Assembly: GCA_963835215.1 (NCBI GenBank)
Contig: CAWIES010000003.1
Coordinates: 62,001-126,000 of the forward strand
Length of the DNA: 64,000 nt
From: Roseiarcus sp963835215
Lineage (GTDB): Bacteria > Pseudomonadota > Alphaproteobacteria > Rhizobiales > Beijerinckiaceae
Reading direction: 5' to 3'
A program made the position numbers and the translations under genes. The notes under the pieces are model-generated. The model was not told where the DNA came from, searched no databases, and saw only the letters and a program-made list of their open reading frames with translations. Shown here one piece after another: positions 34,969 to 44,022 of this stretch; the stretch's first letter is position 1, and every line of letters starts with the position of its first letter.

Positions 34969-36098
34969 AACGCAGGATTGCAAGAGGCATCGAACTGTTC
35001 GCCGGTTGCGGCGGACTATCGACCGGATTTCTCGACGCAGGTCTCAACGTCGTTGCGGGATTCGAACTCGATGCCCGAGCCGTTGATGCATACAATTACA
35101 ACCATCAATATCGCGGCAGTCAGGGCTTTGTAACGGATCTAAACATCGCATCCGGGGCTGCCTTGCTAGAGCGCGCTGGGATCAAGCGGGCCGATTTCGT
35201 AGTCGGCGGGCCGCCGTGCCAGCCTTTTTCGATAGCGGGTAAGCGACAAGGCAAGCGCGACGTTCGCTCCGATTTAATCGGGCAGTTCATCCGCATTGTG
35301 GATGAACTGGAGCCATCCGCATTTATGCTCGAGAACGTTCCCAATCTTGTGTCAATTGACAACGGCGAATTCCTGGACGACGTGCAATCGGAGCTGCGAG
35401 CGTTGGGCTATGTTGTTGACTCTGCGATCGTGTCGGCTGCCGACTTTGGCGTGCCGCAGAATCGGCGGCGACTTGTCATACTCGGCATGAAAGGCAGAAA
35501 ACCGATTTATTTCCCGGCGGCTACGCACGGCACGAACGAACAGCCTCACGCATCAGCGGGGAGCGCGATAGGCGATTTGCCCGATGCTGGCGAATTCGGC
35601 GAAACTGGCATCTACAATCACGAACCGACGGCGCATTCCACCGATATGGTTGCGCGCCTAAGGGTGCTGGAACCAGGCAAACGTGAACGCGGATCATTCC
35701 ACGATCGCCTGCACTCTGAACGCCCGTCGTTTACACTGCGTGCGGGCTCTGGCAACTTCAGTCCGCTCCGACCGGTCCACTATCAACATCATCGAGTCAT
35801 TACAGTACGGGAAAGCGCACGCTTGCAGGGCTTCTCGGATGATTTCCTGTGGCCCGACCGCATCCCGCGCTTGCAACAATATCGCCAAGTTGGGAACGCC
35901 GTACCTCCTCCTATGGCGCGAGCCTTTGCGCGATGCCTCGCCGATCAAATGGGATGGATACTAGACCCCGCTTCGCTCGCTGGTGACCCCGCCACGCGCG
36001 TGGCTGCCAACGCGCTTACTGACGACCAACGGAAAGCGCTGCGGGCCGCCAGGATGCGTGGCGCGTCGCTGGGCAAGGTAGCCCTCGGCAAGAAGTAG
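34965..36098 (+). CDS. DNA (cytosine-5-)-methyltransferase
   Basis: A 377-residue C5-methylcytosine methyltransferase with the conserved motifs in order: I (LFAGCGGLSTGF, residues 11-22), IV with the catalytic Cys85 (GGPPCQPFS), VI (ENV, 123-125), VIII (QNRRR, 165-169), IX (RESARLQGF, 282-290) and X (QYRQVGNAVPP, 305-315). The target-recognition region is the stretch of about 100 residues between VIII and IX. Its ATG overlaps the endonuclease stop (ATGA), so the two are translationally coupled. It presumably protects the host's own sites from the upstream nuclease. Lower GC than its neighbours and intact. Confidence 0.95.
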   Translation: MKRRIARGIELFAGCGGLSTGFLDAGLNVVAGFELDARAVDAYNYNHQYRGSQGFVTDLNIASGAALLERAGIKRADFVVGGPPCQPFSIAGKRQGKRDVRSDLIGQFIRIVDELEPSAFMLENVPNLVSIDNGEFLDDVQSELRALGYVVDSAIVSAADFGVPQNRRRLVILGMKGRKPIYFPAATHGTNEQPHASAGSAIGDLPDAGEFGETGIYNHEPTAHSTDMVARLRVLEPGKRERGSFHDRLHSERPSFTLRAGSGNFSPLRPVHYQHHRVITVRESARLQGFSDDFLWPDRIPRLQQYRQVGNAVPPPMARAFARCLADQMGWILDPASLAGDPATRVAANALTDDQRKALRAARMRGASLGKVALGKK

Positions 36099-36209
36099 TA
36101 AGCAAATAACAGTGAGCATGCGCCGAAGCCGTGTTGCTCCAAATTGCCTCGTGATCTTCCATTTTCCCGACGCTATCTCCCTTCCGAGTTCATGCACGGC
36201 ATCTCCCCC

Positions 36210-37809
36210 TCACTCCCACTCAATCGTCCCCGGCGGCTTGCTCGTCACGTCGTAGACCACCCGGTTGATCCCCTGCACCTCGTTGATGATCCGCGTCGCC
36301 GCGCGGCCCAAAAAGCCCATGTCGAAGGGGAAGAAGTCCGCCGTCATGCCGTCGGTGGAGGTCACCGCGCGCAGCGCGCAGACGTGGTCGTAGGTGCGCC
36401 CGTCGCCCATCACGCCGACGGTGCTGCACCGGCAGCAGCACGGCGAAGGCCTGCCAGATCTGGTCGTAGAGGCCGGCGGCGCGGATTTCTTCGAGATAGA
36501 TGGCGTCGGCCTGGCGCAGGATGTCGAGCTTCTCCGGCGCTGATCGCGCCGGGGATGCGGATGGCGAGGCCGGGGCCGGGGAACGGGTGGCGGCCGACGA
36601 AGGGCTCGGGCAGGCCGAGCTCGCGCCCGAGCGCGCGCACCTCGTCCTTGAAGAGCTCGCGCAACGGCTCGACCAGCTTCATGTTCATCCGCTCGGGCAG
36701 GCCGCCGACATTGTGGTGCGACTTGATCGTCACCGACGGGCCGCCGGTGAACGAGACCGATTCGATCACGTCCGGGTAGAGCGTGCCCTGGGCGAGGAAC
36801 TCGACCGGGCCGCGCCGTCGGCGGCGATCGTTTTCGCCTCGCGCTCGAAGGTCTCGACGAACAGGCGGCCGATCGTCTTGCGCTTGGTCTCGGGGTCGGC
36901 GACGCCCTCGAGCGCGGTCAGGAACGTGCGCTCGGCGGCGACATGGACGAGCGGAATGTTGAAGTGGTCGCGGAACAGCCTGACCACCTCCTCGCCCTCG
37001 CCCGCGCGCATCAGGCCGTGGTCGACGAAGACGCAGGTGAGCTGGTCGCCGATCGCCTCGTGGATCAGCACCGCCGCCACCGCCGAATCGACGCCGCCCG
37101 ACAGGCCGCAGATCACCCTGCCCTTGCCGACCTTGGCGCGGATCGCGTCGCGCGCCTCGGCGCGGAAGGCGGCCATCGTCCAGTCGCTCTTCAGCCCGGC
37201 GACATTGTGGACGAAGTTGCGGATGAGCCGCGCGCCGTCGGGCGTGTGGACGACCTCGGGGTGGAACATCAGGCCGTAGTAGCGGCGCGCCTCGTCGGCG
37301 ATCAGCGCGAAGGGCGCGTTCTCCGAGGTCGCGAGGCGCGCGAAGCCGGGCGGCAGCTTGGTGATGCGGTCGCCGTGGCTCATCCAGACGATATGGCGCT
37401 CGCCCGGCTTCCAGACGCCCTCGAGCAGCGGGCTCGTCGCGCCGACCGCGACTTCGGCGCGGCCGAACTCGCGGTGATGGCCGCTCTCGACCACGCCGCC
37501 GAGCTGCTCGGCCATGGTCATCTGGCCGTAGCAGATGCCGAGCACCGGCACGCCCGCCTCGAAGATCGCCTGGGGCGCGCGCGGGCTGCCCGCGTCGGGC
37601 ACCGAGGCGGGGCCGCCCGACAGGATCACCGCCTTGGGCTTCAACGCGGCGAAGGCGCGCTCTGCGTTCTGGAACGGCGCGATCTCGCAATAGACGCCCG
37701 CTTCGCGCACCCGCCGGGCGATCAGCTGCGTCACCTGCCAGCCGAAATCGACGATCAACAGCTTGTCGTGTGAAAAAGCGGGAGCATTCGGGGGCGCGGC
37801 TTCGGCCAT
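36210..37809 (-). CDS. guaA: GMP synthase (glutamine-hydrolysing), frameshifted
   Basis: GuaA converts XMP to GMP using ATP and glutamine. The N-terminal class I amidotransferase domain has PVLGICYGQMTMA with the nucleophile Cys and LMFHPEVVHT with the His-Glu pair. The ATP-pyrophosphatase domain has VICGLSGGVDSAVAAVLIHE, and the C-terminal dimerisation domain ends in KPPGTIEWE, the invariant family end. The start at 37809 is MAEAAPP. The frame shifts near 36808, 36537 (one extra G in CCGGAGAAG) and 36422. As guaA is normally essential for de novo GMP, these are probably sequence errors. One residue is odd: VDFGWQVTQLIARR has Trp where relatives have Ser. Confidence 0.9.
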
Positions 37810-37891
37810 GGCGGCGACTCGTCGGGGATGAGCCCCTCGCTTAGGCGAGAGCGGGGGCGAGCGCAATCGCTGCGAGCCCTCGCCCTCATCC

Positions 37892-38025
37892 GGCGCCATA
37901 GGGCGTTCGAAAGAACGCCCGTCTTTCGACGGGCTATGGCGCCACCTTCTCCCGCGGAGCGGGAGAAGGGCGAGCGAGCCCCCTCTCCCGCTCGCGGGAG
38001 AGGGCTGGGGTGAGGGTGTTCCCGC
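37892..38025. repeat. Cluster of three intergenic hairpins
   Basis: Between divergent guaA and tlyA lie three stems: GGCGCCATAG...CTATGGCGCC (arms 37892-37901 and 37934-37943) enclosing a smaller stem, CTTCTCCCGC...GCGGGAGAAG (37947-37968), and CCCTCTCCCGC...GCGGGAGAGGG (37981-38004) followed by CTGGGGTGAGGG. The last is a widespread alphaproteobacterial repeat motif. They occupy the promoter space of both genes. Confidence 0.7.
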
Positions 38026-38095
38026 GACACTTGCCAAAACCATGCTCTCAGCGCGAGAAACGGGCCGTTCCCGTAGTCCCCCCTCCCTGGCCCCC

Positions 38096-38818
38096 ATGCG
38101 CAAGCGCGCCGATCTCCTGCTCGTCGAACGCGGCTTTTTCGCCAGCCGGGCGCGCGCGCAAGCGGCGATCGAAGCTGGGCTGGTCAGCGCGGACGGCGCG
38201 CCGGTGCGCAAGAGTTCGGACCCGATCGCGATCGATGCGGCGATCGAAGCGACGCCGGCGCATCCCTGGGCTTCGCGCGGCGGGATCAAGCTCGCGGCGG
38301 CGCTCGACGCCTTCGGCCTCGATCCGGCGGGGCTTGCCTGTCTCGACCTTGGCGCCTCGACGGGCGGCTTCACCGACGTGCTGCTGACGCGCGGCGCGCG
38401 CGCGGTGGTCGCGGTCGATGTCGGCCACGGCCAGTTCGACCCGCGCCTCGCGGCGGACCCGCGCGTCAGTTTGCACGAGGGCCTCGACGCGCGCGCGCTG
38501 ACTCCGGGAATCGCCGGCGCGCCGCAGGCGCTCGTCTGCGACGTCAGCTTCATCTCGCAGCGCCTTGTGCTGCCTGCCGTCTTGCCGCTGGCCGCGCCGG
38601 GCGCCTGGCTGGTCACCCTCGTCAAGCCGCAGTTCGAGGTTGGCCGCGAGAACCTGGTCAAAGGCGCGGTCAAGGACCCGGCTGCGCTCGAAGCCGCCTG
38701 CGCAATGGTGCGCGAATGCGTCGAGGGTCTCGGCTGGGCGAGCCTCGGCCTGATCCCCTCCCCCGTGCCGGGCGGCGACGGGGCGCGCGAATTCCTGTAT
38801 GCCGCGCGGCATGATTGA
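38096..38818 (+). CDS. tlyA: TlyA-family rRNA (cytidine-2'-O)-methyltransferase
   Basis: A 240-residue TlyA/hemolysin-A family protein. Residues 1-60 are an S4 RNA-binding domain (KRADLLLVERGFFASRARAQAAIEAGLV) and the rest a Rossmann-fold RrmJ/FtsJ-like methyltransferase with the SAM motif CLDLGASTGGFTDVLL, the YVSRG-like WASRGGIKLAAALDAF and VKPQFEVGRENLVKGAVKD. It is expected to 2'-O-methylate cytidines in 16S and 23S rRNA, as shown for mycobacterial TlyA. The start at 38096 directly precedes the conserved RKRADLLL. Its 3' end overlaps the next gene by about 20 bases. Confidence 0.92.
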   Translation: MRKRADLLLVERGFFASRARAQAAIEAGLVSADGAPVRKSSDPIAIDAAIEATPAHPWASRGGIKLAAALDAFGLDPAGLACLDLGASTGGFTDVLLTRGARAVVAVDVGHGQFDPRLAADPRVSLHEGLDARALTPGIAGAPQALVCDVSFISQRLVLPAVLPLAAPGAWLVTLVKPQFEVGRENLVKGAVKDPAALEAACAMVRECVEGLGWASLGLIPSPVPGGDGAREFLYAARHD

Positions 38819-40071
38819 GCCGCTGCGCGATGTGACGATCCTCTCCCTCAATGCGCGCGGCGAGGGCGTGGCGAGCGACGGGACGGTTGCGCCCTACGCC
38901 CTGCCGGGCGAAGTCGTGCAGGTCGAGGCCGAGGGCGGACGGCAAAGCGTCCTCGAAATCCGTGTCGCCAGCCCCGAGCGCGTGCAGCCTTTCTGTCCCT
39001 ACTTCGGCCGCTGCGGCGGCTGCGCCGCGCAGCATATGAGCCCAAGCCTCTATGCCGACTGGAAACGCGAAAGCCTCGTGCGTGCTCTGGCGCGGGCGCG
39101 CGTGGAGGCCAAGGTCGGCCCGCTGGTCGACGTCCATGGCGAAGGGCGCCGCCGCGCAACGTTCCATTCCCGCTTCGTCGCGGAGCGCGAGAGCGTCGGC
39201 TTCATGCGCGCGCGCGCCCACGAGATCATCGACATCGAGGCTTGCCCGCTGTTTGCCCCTGGCCTTGCCGGCGCGATCGCCGCCGCGCGCGCGCTCGCCG
39301 CGGATCTGCGCGGCGCCGGCAAGCCGCTCGACATTCAGGCGACGGCGACGCTCGGCGGCCTCGATTTCGATCTGCGCGGCGCCGGCAAGCTCGAGGCGGC
39401 GATGCGGCGCAAACTGATCGCCACCGCCGAGCGGCTCGATCTTGCGCGCGTCGCCAGCCACGGCGAGGTCGGTGGTCGAGCGGCGCCCGCCGCAGATCGC
39501 CTTCGGCGCAGTGATGGCGGTCCCCCCGCCCGGCGGCTTCCTGCAGGCGACCGAGGCGGGCGAGCAGGCGCTCGCCGCGGGCGCCGCGACGGCGCTCAAG
39601 GGCGCGCGGCGGGTCGCCGATCTCTTCTGCGGCGCCGGCGCCTTCGCGCTGCGCCTCGCGCGCGACCACGAGGTCACCGGAATCGATTCCGACGCCGCCG
39701 CAGTGACCGCGCTCAAGCGCGCCGCCGGCGGCGCGACTGGCCTCAAGGGGCTCAGCGCCGAGGTGCGCGATCTCTTCAGCCGGCCGCTGATGGGCGAAGA
39801 ACTCGCCGCTTTCGACGCCGTGCTGTTCGATCCCCCACGCGCCGGCGCCGAAGCGCAGGCGCGCGCGCTTGCCGCCCACGGGCCGGCGATGGTGGTCGCG
39901 ATCTCGTGCAACGCCGACAGTTTCGCCCGCGACGCGCGTATTCTGATCGAGGGCGGCTATACGATCGGGACGGTTTCGCCGCTTGACCAGTTCCGCTATT
40001 CGCCCCATGTCGAAATCCTGGCCGCGTTCGCGCGCAGGCCCGTCAAGCGCCGCAGGAGCATGCTGGGGTGA
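38799..40071 (+). CDS. RlmD/TrmA-type RNA (uracil-5-)-methyltransferase, frameshifted
   Basis: A 23S rRNA (uracil-5-)-methyltransferase-like enzyme, about 420 residues after repair. The N-terminal TRAM-like domain (LNARGEGVASDGTVAPYALPGE) is followed by the Fe-S site CPYFGRCGGCAAQHM, then the methyltransferase fold with DLFCGAGAFALRLA and FDPPRAGAEAQ; the catalytic Cys is in AISCNADSF. Starts may be ATG at 38799 or 38811; both overlap tlyA. The frame shifts near 39472. The next gene starts inside its end (GTG at 40068), so tlyA, this gene and the FAD oxidase are one operon. Confidence 0.87.
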
Positions 40072-41480
40072 CCGACCGCTCAGCCTTTCTTAGCGACCTC
40101 GCAAGCCTCGTCGGCGCGGCGAACGTGCTGACCGATCCCGCGCTGGTCGAGGGCTATCTCGTCGAGCCGCGCGGCCTCTTTCACGCGCGCGCGCTCGCCG
40201 TGGCGCGCCCCGGCTCGACCGCGGAAGTGGCGGCGGTGGTCGCGGCCTGCGCCAAGGCCGGCGTCGCGATCGTGCCGCAGGGCGGCAATACCGGCCTCGT
40301 CGGCGGGCAGATTCCCGATGGCGGCGCGGACCAGTTGATCCTCTCGCTGCGCCGCCTCAATCGCATCCGCGAGGTCGACGTCGGCGCCGAAGCGATGATC
40401 GTCGAAGCGGGCGTGACGCTCGCCGAGGCGCAAGCGGCGGCGACGGCGGTCGACCGGCTGTTCCCGCTGTCGCTCGCCTCGGAAGGGAGCTGCACGATCG
40501 GCGGCAATCTCTCGACCAACGCGGGCGGCGTCGCCGTGCTCGCCTATGGCAATGCGCGCGAACTGGCGCTCGGGGTCGAAGTGGTGCTCGCCGATGGCCG
40601 CATCGCCAATCTCCTCTCCAAGCTGCGCAAGGACAACACCGGCTACGATTTGAAAGACCTGTTCATCGGAGCGGAAGGCACGCTCGGCATCATCACCGCG
40701 GCTTCGCTCAAGCTCCTGCCGGCGCCGCGCGCGCGCTCGACCGCCTTCATCGGCCTCGCCGATCCTGAAGCCGCGCTCGCGCTGCTAAAGATGGCGCACG
40801 GCCGCTTCGGCCAGGCGGTGACCAGCTTCGAACTGATGCCGCGCATCGGCCTCGAATTCGTCTTGGCCTACGCGCAGGGCGCGCGCGACCCGCTCGCCAA
40901 GCCCCACCCCTGGTACGTGCTGATGGAACTCTCGTCGCACGACGAAAATGGGCTGGATGGGCCTCTGACCGAGCTGCTCGGCGAGGCGTTGGAGCACGGG
41001 ACGATCGCCGACGCGGCGCTCGCCGCGACGCTTGAGCAGCGCGACGCCGTCTGGCGGCTGCGCGAGGACATGTCGGACGCGCAAAAACCCCAGGGCGGCT
41101 CGATCAAGCACGATGTCTCGGTCCCCCTCGGCTCGGTTCCCGCTTTCTTGCGCGAAGCGAGCGCGGCGGTCCCGGCTTTCATGCCGGGCGCGCGGGTCGT
41201 CGCCTTCGGCCATCTTGGCGACGGCAATATTCACTTCAACGTGAGCCAGCCGGTCGGCGCCGACAAGCAAGCGTTCCTCGAAAAATGGTACGCGATGAAC
41301 GCGGTCGTTCATGGCGTCGTCGCGCGATATTCCGGTTCGATCTCGGCCGAGCATGGCATTGGCGTGCTCAAGCGCGAGCTGCTCAAGCAGGTCAAGGACC
41401 CGGTTGCGCTCGATCTGATGCGCACGCTCAAGGGCGCGCTGGACCCGCAGGGGCTGCTCAATCCGGGCAAGGTTCTGTGA
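40068..41480 (+). CDS. FAD-linked oxidase (D-2-hydroxyacid dehydrogenase family)
   Basis: A 470-residue flavoprotein of the VAO/GlcD group, most like D-2-hydroxyglutarate or D-lactate dehydrogenases. The FAD_binding_4 domain has VPQGGNTGLVGGQIP and GSCTIGGNLSTNAGG; the C-terminal FAD-oxidase domain has AFGHLGDGNIHFNVSQP and ISAEHGIGVLKRELL, with the conserved His pair for metal and substrate. No CxxC ferredoxin domain is present. It starts with GTG at 40068, overlapping the end of the RNA methyltransferase gene by four bases. Which 2-hydroxyacid it uses cannot be read from sequence; D-2-hydroxyglutarate is a reasonable guess. Confidence 0.88.
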   Translation: MTDRSAFLSDLASLVGAANVLTDPALVEGYLVEPRGLFHARALAVARPGSTAEVAAVVAACAKAGVAIVPQGGNTGLVGGQIPDGGADQLILSLRRLNRIREVDVGAEAMIVEAGVTLAEAQAAATAVDRLFPLSLASEGSCTIGGNLSTNAGGVAVLAYGNARELALGVEVVLADGRIANLLSKLRKDNTGYDLKDLFIGAEGTLGIITAASLKLLPAPRARSTAFIGLADPEAALALLKMAHGRFGQAVTSFELMPRIGLEFVLAYAQGARDPLAKPHPWYVLMELSSHDENGLDGPLTELLGEALEHGTIADAALAATLEQRDAVWRLREDMSDAQKPQGGSIKHDVSVPLGSVPAFLREASAAVPAFMPGARVVAFGHLGDGNIHFNVSQPVGADKQAFLEKWYAMNAVVHGVVARYSGSISAEHGIGVLKRELLKQVKDPVALDLMRTLKGALDPQGLLNPGKVL

Positions 41481-41601
41481 GCGCCCAGGACGCGCTACAA
41501 TTTGGTCGATTCGCCTGCCCGAGGAGGCCGACACGCGCGCCAGCCGCCCCAAGCGACACACGACACGCATCGGACTCTGCGCCCTCGCCGGCGCCCTGAC
41601 G

Positions 41602-42327
41602 TTGCTGTGCCGGCCGGCCGCCGCAACGCCGGTGGCGAGCGCGCCCGGCTGCGCGCCGCGCGCATTCGATACGGCGCAATACACGGTCTGCACGTTTGAC
41701 GTCCGCCGCGACGACATCCACCTCTATTGGAGCGATGCCGACGACAAGCCCTACTCGAGCTTCGCCGCGCTCGCGGCGGCGGTGAATGCGCGCGGGCGCA
41801 CGCTGCGCTTCGCCATGAACGCGGGCATGTTCGGCGCCGACTTCGCGCCCGTCGGTCTCTATGTCGAGGACGGCAAGCAGTTGCGCCGCGCCGACACGCG
41901 CCCCGGACCCACCAACTTCCATCTGTTGCCCAACGGCGTGTTCTGGGTGGGCGATGGCGTCGCGGGCGTGGAAGAAACTTCGCACTTTCTCGCCGACGCC
42001 CCAGCCGCGAAATTCGCCACCCAGTCGGGGCCGATGCTGGTGATCGACGGCCACATCCACCCGAAAATCCTGCCGACCGGCGCCTCGGAGAAGGTGCGCA
42101 ATGGCGTTTGCGTGCGCGACGGCGTCACCACGCTGTTCGTCATCTCCGACGCCCCGGTGACGTTCCACGCCTTCGCCCGGCTGTTTCGTGATGGGCTCGG
42201 CTGCGCCAACGCGCTGTTCCTCGACGGTTCGGTGTCCTCGCTCTATGCGCCCGAACTCGGCCGCGACGACGAGCTGACGCCGCTCGGGCCGATGATCGGC
42301 GTCAGCGCTCCGGCTTCGCCGCATTGA
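41602..42327 (+). CDS. Phosphodiester glycosidase (NAGPA-like) exported protein
   Basis: A protein of the phosphodiester glycosidase family (PF09992 type): RFAMNAGMFGADFAPVGLYVE, GVFWVGDG, ATQSGPMLVIDG and ALFLDGSVSSLYAPEL are the family signatures. Read from TTG at 41602 it is 241 residues, but the frame continues upstream and encodes RPKRHTTRIGLCALAGALTL then LCRPAAA, which looks exactly like a signal peptide. A GAGGAGG at 41521-41527 precedes that stretch with ACG at 41533 where a start would be expected, so the true start is probably there (rare ACG, or a miscalled base). Exported, acting in the periplasm. It converges with a GNAT gene and overlaps it by 26 bases. Confidence 0.82.
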   Translation: MLCRPAAATPVASAPGCAPRAFDTAQYTVCTFDVRRDDIHLYWSDADDKPYSSFAALAAAVNARGRTLRFAMNAGMFGADFAPVGLYVEDGKQLRRADTRPGPTNFHLLPNGVFWVGDGVAGVEETSHFLADAPAAKFATQSGPMLVIDGHIHPKILPTGASEKVRNGVCVRDGVTTLFVISDAPVTFHAFARLFRDGLGCANALFLDGSVSSLYAPELGRDDELTPLGPMIGVSAPASPH

Positions 42328-42877
42328 AGTCGGCGGGCGGCTGTTCGTCGCCGGGGCCAAGCGCGCGCTGCATCAGCGGCACGTCGACCCAGCGGCCGAA
42401 TTTGAAGCCGACCGAGCGCAAGACGCCGACCGAGACAAAGCCGAAGCGACGATGGAGCGCGATCGAGCCGGCGTTGTCGCTATTGCCGATGAGCGCGAGC
42501 AACTGCCGCCAGGGGCCGCGTTCACAACGCGCGATCAATTCGCCCAGCAACGCCCCGCCGAGGCCGCGCCCGCCCATTCCGTCAGCGACATAGACCAAAT
42601 CTTCGAGCGTGTGGCGATAGGCGGGGCGGGCGTGATAGGGGCCGGCGTAGCAATAGCCGACGATTTCGCCGTCAAGCTCGGCGACCAGATAGGGCGCGCC
42701 GACGTTCAGCACCTTTTGCCGCCGCGCCAGCATCTCCGCAAGGCTCGGCGCCGTCTCCTCGAAGGTGACGAGCGCGGTCTCGACATAATGAGCGTAGATG
42801 CGGGCGATGGCCGGCATATCGGCCTCCGTGGCGTCGCGAACGATCGGGCGAACGTCGCCGGCGGGTGTGTTCGACAC
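42302..42877 (-). CDS. GNAT N-acetyltransferase (phosphinothricin-type)
   Basis: A 191-residue GNAT acetyltransferase. It begins VRDATEADMPAIARIYAHYVE with FEETAPSLAEM, the signature of the phosphinothricin acetyltransferase/YwnH group, then YLVAELDGEIVGYCYAGPYHARPAYRHTLEDLVYV, the acetyl-CoA loop GMGGRGLGGALL and ALHRRFGF. A start at GTG 42877 is chosen because the conserved core begins soon after and longer frames have low-complexity upstream sequence. Substrate unproven; members acetylate phosphinothricin or methionine sulfone. The last dozen codons overlap the convergent glycosidase gene. Confidence 0.85.
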   Translation of the reverse strand: MSNTPAGDVRPIVRDATEADMPAIARIYAHYVETALVTFEETAPSLAEMLARRQKVLNVGAPYLVAELDGEIVGYCYAGPYHARPAYRHTLEDLVYVADGMGGRGLGGALLGELIARCERGPWRQLLALIGNSDNAGSIALHRRFGFVSVGVLRSVGFKFGRWVDVPLMQRALGPGDEQPPADFNAAKPER

Positions 42878-42981
42878 GACTTTTGTTCCTCGACTCGGCG
42901 AGGGGGCTCGCCTCGCGCGCCGCGCCGCCCTAAGTTGCGCCGCCCGCGCACTCATTTGCGCGCCGAACCGGAGATCCGCCG

Positions 42982-43615
42982 ATGCCTCATTTCGCGAGCT
43001 GGCTTGCTTTCGCCCTGATCGCGCTCGGCATGGTGCTGACGCCCGGTCCGAATATGATTTACCTCGTTTCGCGCTCGATCTGCCAGGGGCCAATGGCCGG
43101 GCTGGTGTCGCTCGGCGGCGTCGCGCTCGGGTTCCTCGTCTATATGCTGAGCGCGGCGCTTGGGATCACGGCGCTGCTGATCGCCGTGCCCTTCGCCTAT
43201 GACGCGCTGCGCATCGCCGGCGCGCTCTATCTGCTGGCGCTCGCCTGGCAGGCGGTGCGGCCGGGCGGCCGCTCGCCGTTCCAGGTGCGCGATCTGCCGC
43301 GCGACGGTACGCGCCGGCTCTTCGCGATGGGCTTCGTCACCAGCCTGCTCAATCCCGAAGGTCGCGGTGCTCTATCTCTCGCTGCTGCCGCAGTTCATCG
43401 ACCCGAAGATTGGCGACGTGCTCGGCCAGTCGATCGCCCTCGGCTTCACCCAGATCGTTATCAGCGTCACGGTCAACGCGGCGATCGCCCTGATGGCCGG
43501 TTCGATCGCCGTTTTCCTTGCCCGGCGGCCGGTGTGGATGAGTGTGCAGCGCTGGCTGATGGCGACGGTGCTTGCCGGTCTCGCGGTGCGGATGGCGACC
43601 GAGGCGCGGCGGTAG
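42982..43615 (+). CDS. LysE-family translocator, frameshifted
   Basis: An amino-acid exporter of the LysE/RhtB family, about 210 residues with six membrane helices. The front half reads WLAFALIALGMVLTPGPNMIYLVSRS (with the family's TPGPN), GLVSLGGVALGFLVYMLSAALG and ALRIAGALYLLALAWQAV; after a shift near 43363, where CCCGAAGG likely replaces CCCAAGG, the frame continues VAVLYLSLLPQFIDPKIGDVL and QRWLMATVLAGLAVRMA. One extra base explains the break. Substrate not determined. A short gap of about 170 bases follows before rpmG, which has its own promoter. Confidence 0.87.
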
Positions 43616-43666
43616 GCGCGTTCAAGGGGTAAGCCGCGGGAAATGAGCCCGGATTCTCGGGTTGGC

Positions 43667-43694
43667 TTGACTTCCCGCGCTCCCCGACTATGTT
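43667..43694 (+). promoter_or_regulatory. Predicted sigma-70 promoter for rpmG
   Basis: TTGACT (43667-43672) and TATGTT (43689-43694) are separated by 16 bases, about 90 bases before the rpmG ATG. It matches the housekeeping consensus well for such a GC-rich genome. Confidence 0.6.
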
Positions 43695-43783
43695 GCCGGC
43701 CGACTGGCGCTGACCGGCTCTCCCGGTGGCGCTGTTTTCATTTTACCCGGCGCTTCGCGCGCCGCTGAATCGGACGCTGGACC

Positions 43784-43951
43784 ATGGCCAAGGCCGCCTC
43801 GCTCAAGATCAAGCTGCTGTCGACCGCCGACACCGGTTATTTCTACGTCACCAAGAAGAACGCGCGCACCAAGACCGAGAAGTTCACCTTCAAGAAATAC
43901 GATCCGGTGGCGCGCAAGCACGTTGAGTTCAAGGAAACCAAGATCAAGTAA
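43784..43951 (+). CDS. rpmG: 50S ribosomal protein L33
   Basis: A 55-residue ribosomal protein of the large subunit: MAKAASLKIKLLSTADTGYF then YVTKKNARTKTEKFTFKKYD, PVARKHVEFKE and TKIK. It is the Cys-free form of L33 common in alphaproteobacteria (no zinc ligands). It has its own promoter upstream and a strong hairpin downstream, so it is a single-gene transcript. Confidence 0.97.
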   Translation: MAKAASLKIKLLSTADTGYFYVTKKNARTKTEKFTFKKYDPVARKHVEFKETKIK

Positions 43952-43980
43952 GCGGCCCTGCCGCTCGGACTTGGTGTGGA

Positions 43981-44006
43981 AAAGGGCGTCCCTCGGGACG
44001 CCCTTT
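43981..44006 (+). terminator. Rho-independent terminator after rpmG
   Basis: Perfect 12-bp stem AAAGGGCGTCCC/GGGACGCCCTTT around a 2-base loop, 29 bases after the rpmG stop. The A/T ends give a short T-run (CCCTTTCTCGTTTC). It could also end comEC transcription from the other strand. Confidence 0.85.
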
Positions 44007-44022
44007 CTCGTTTCAGGCGCCC

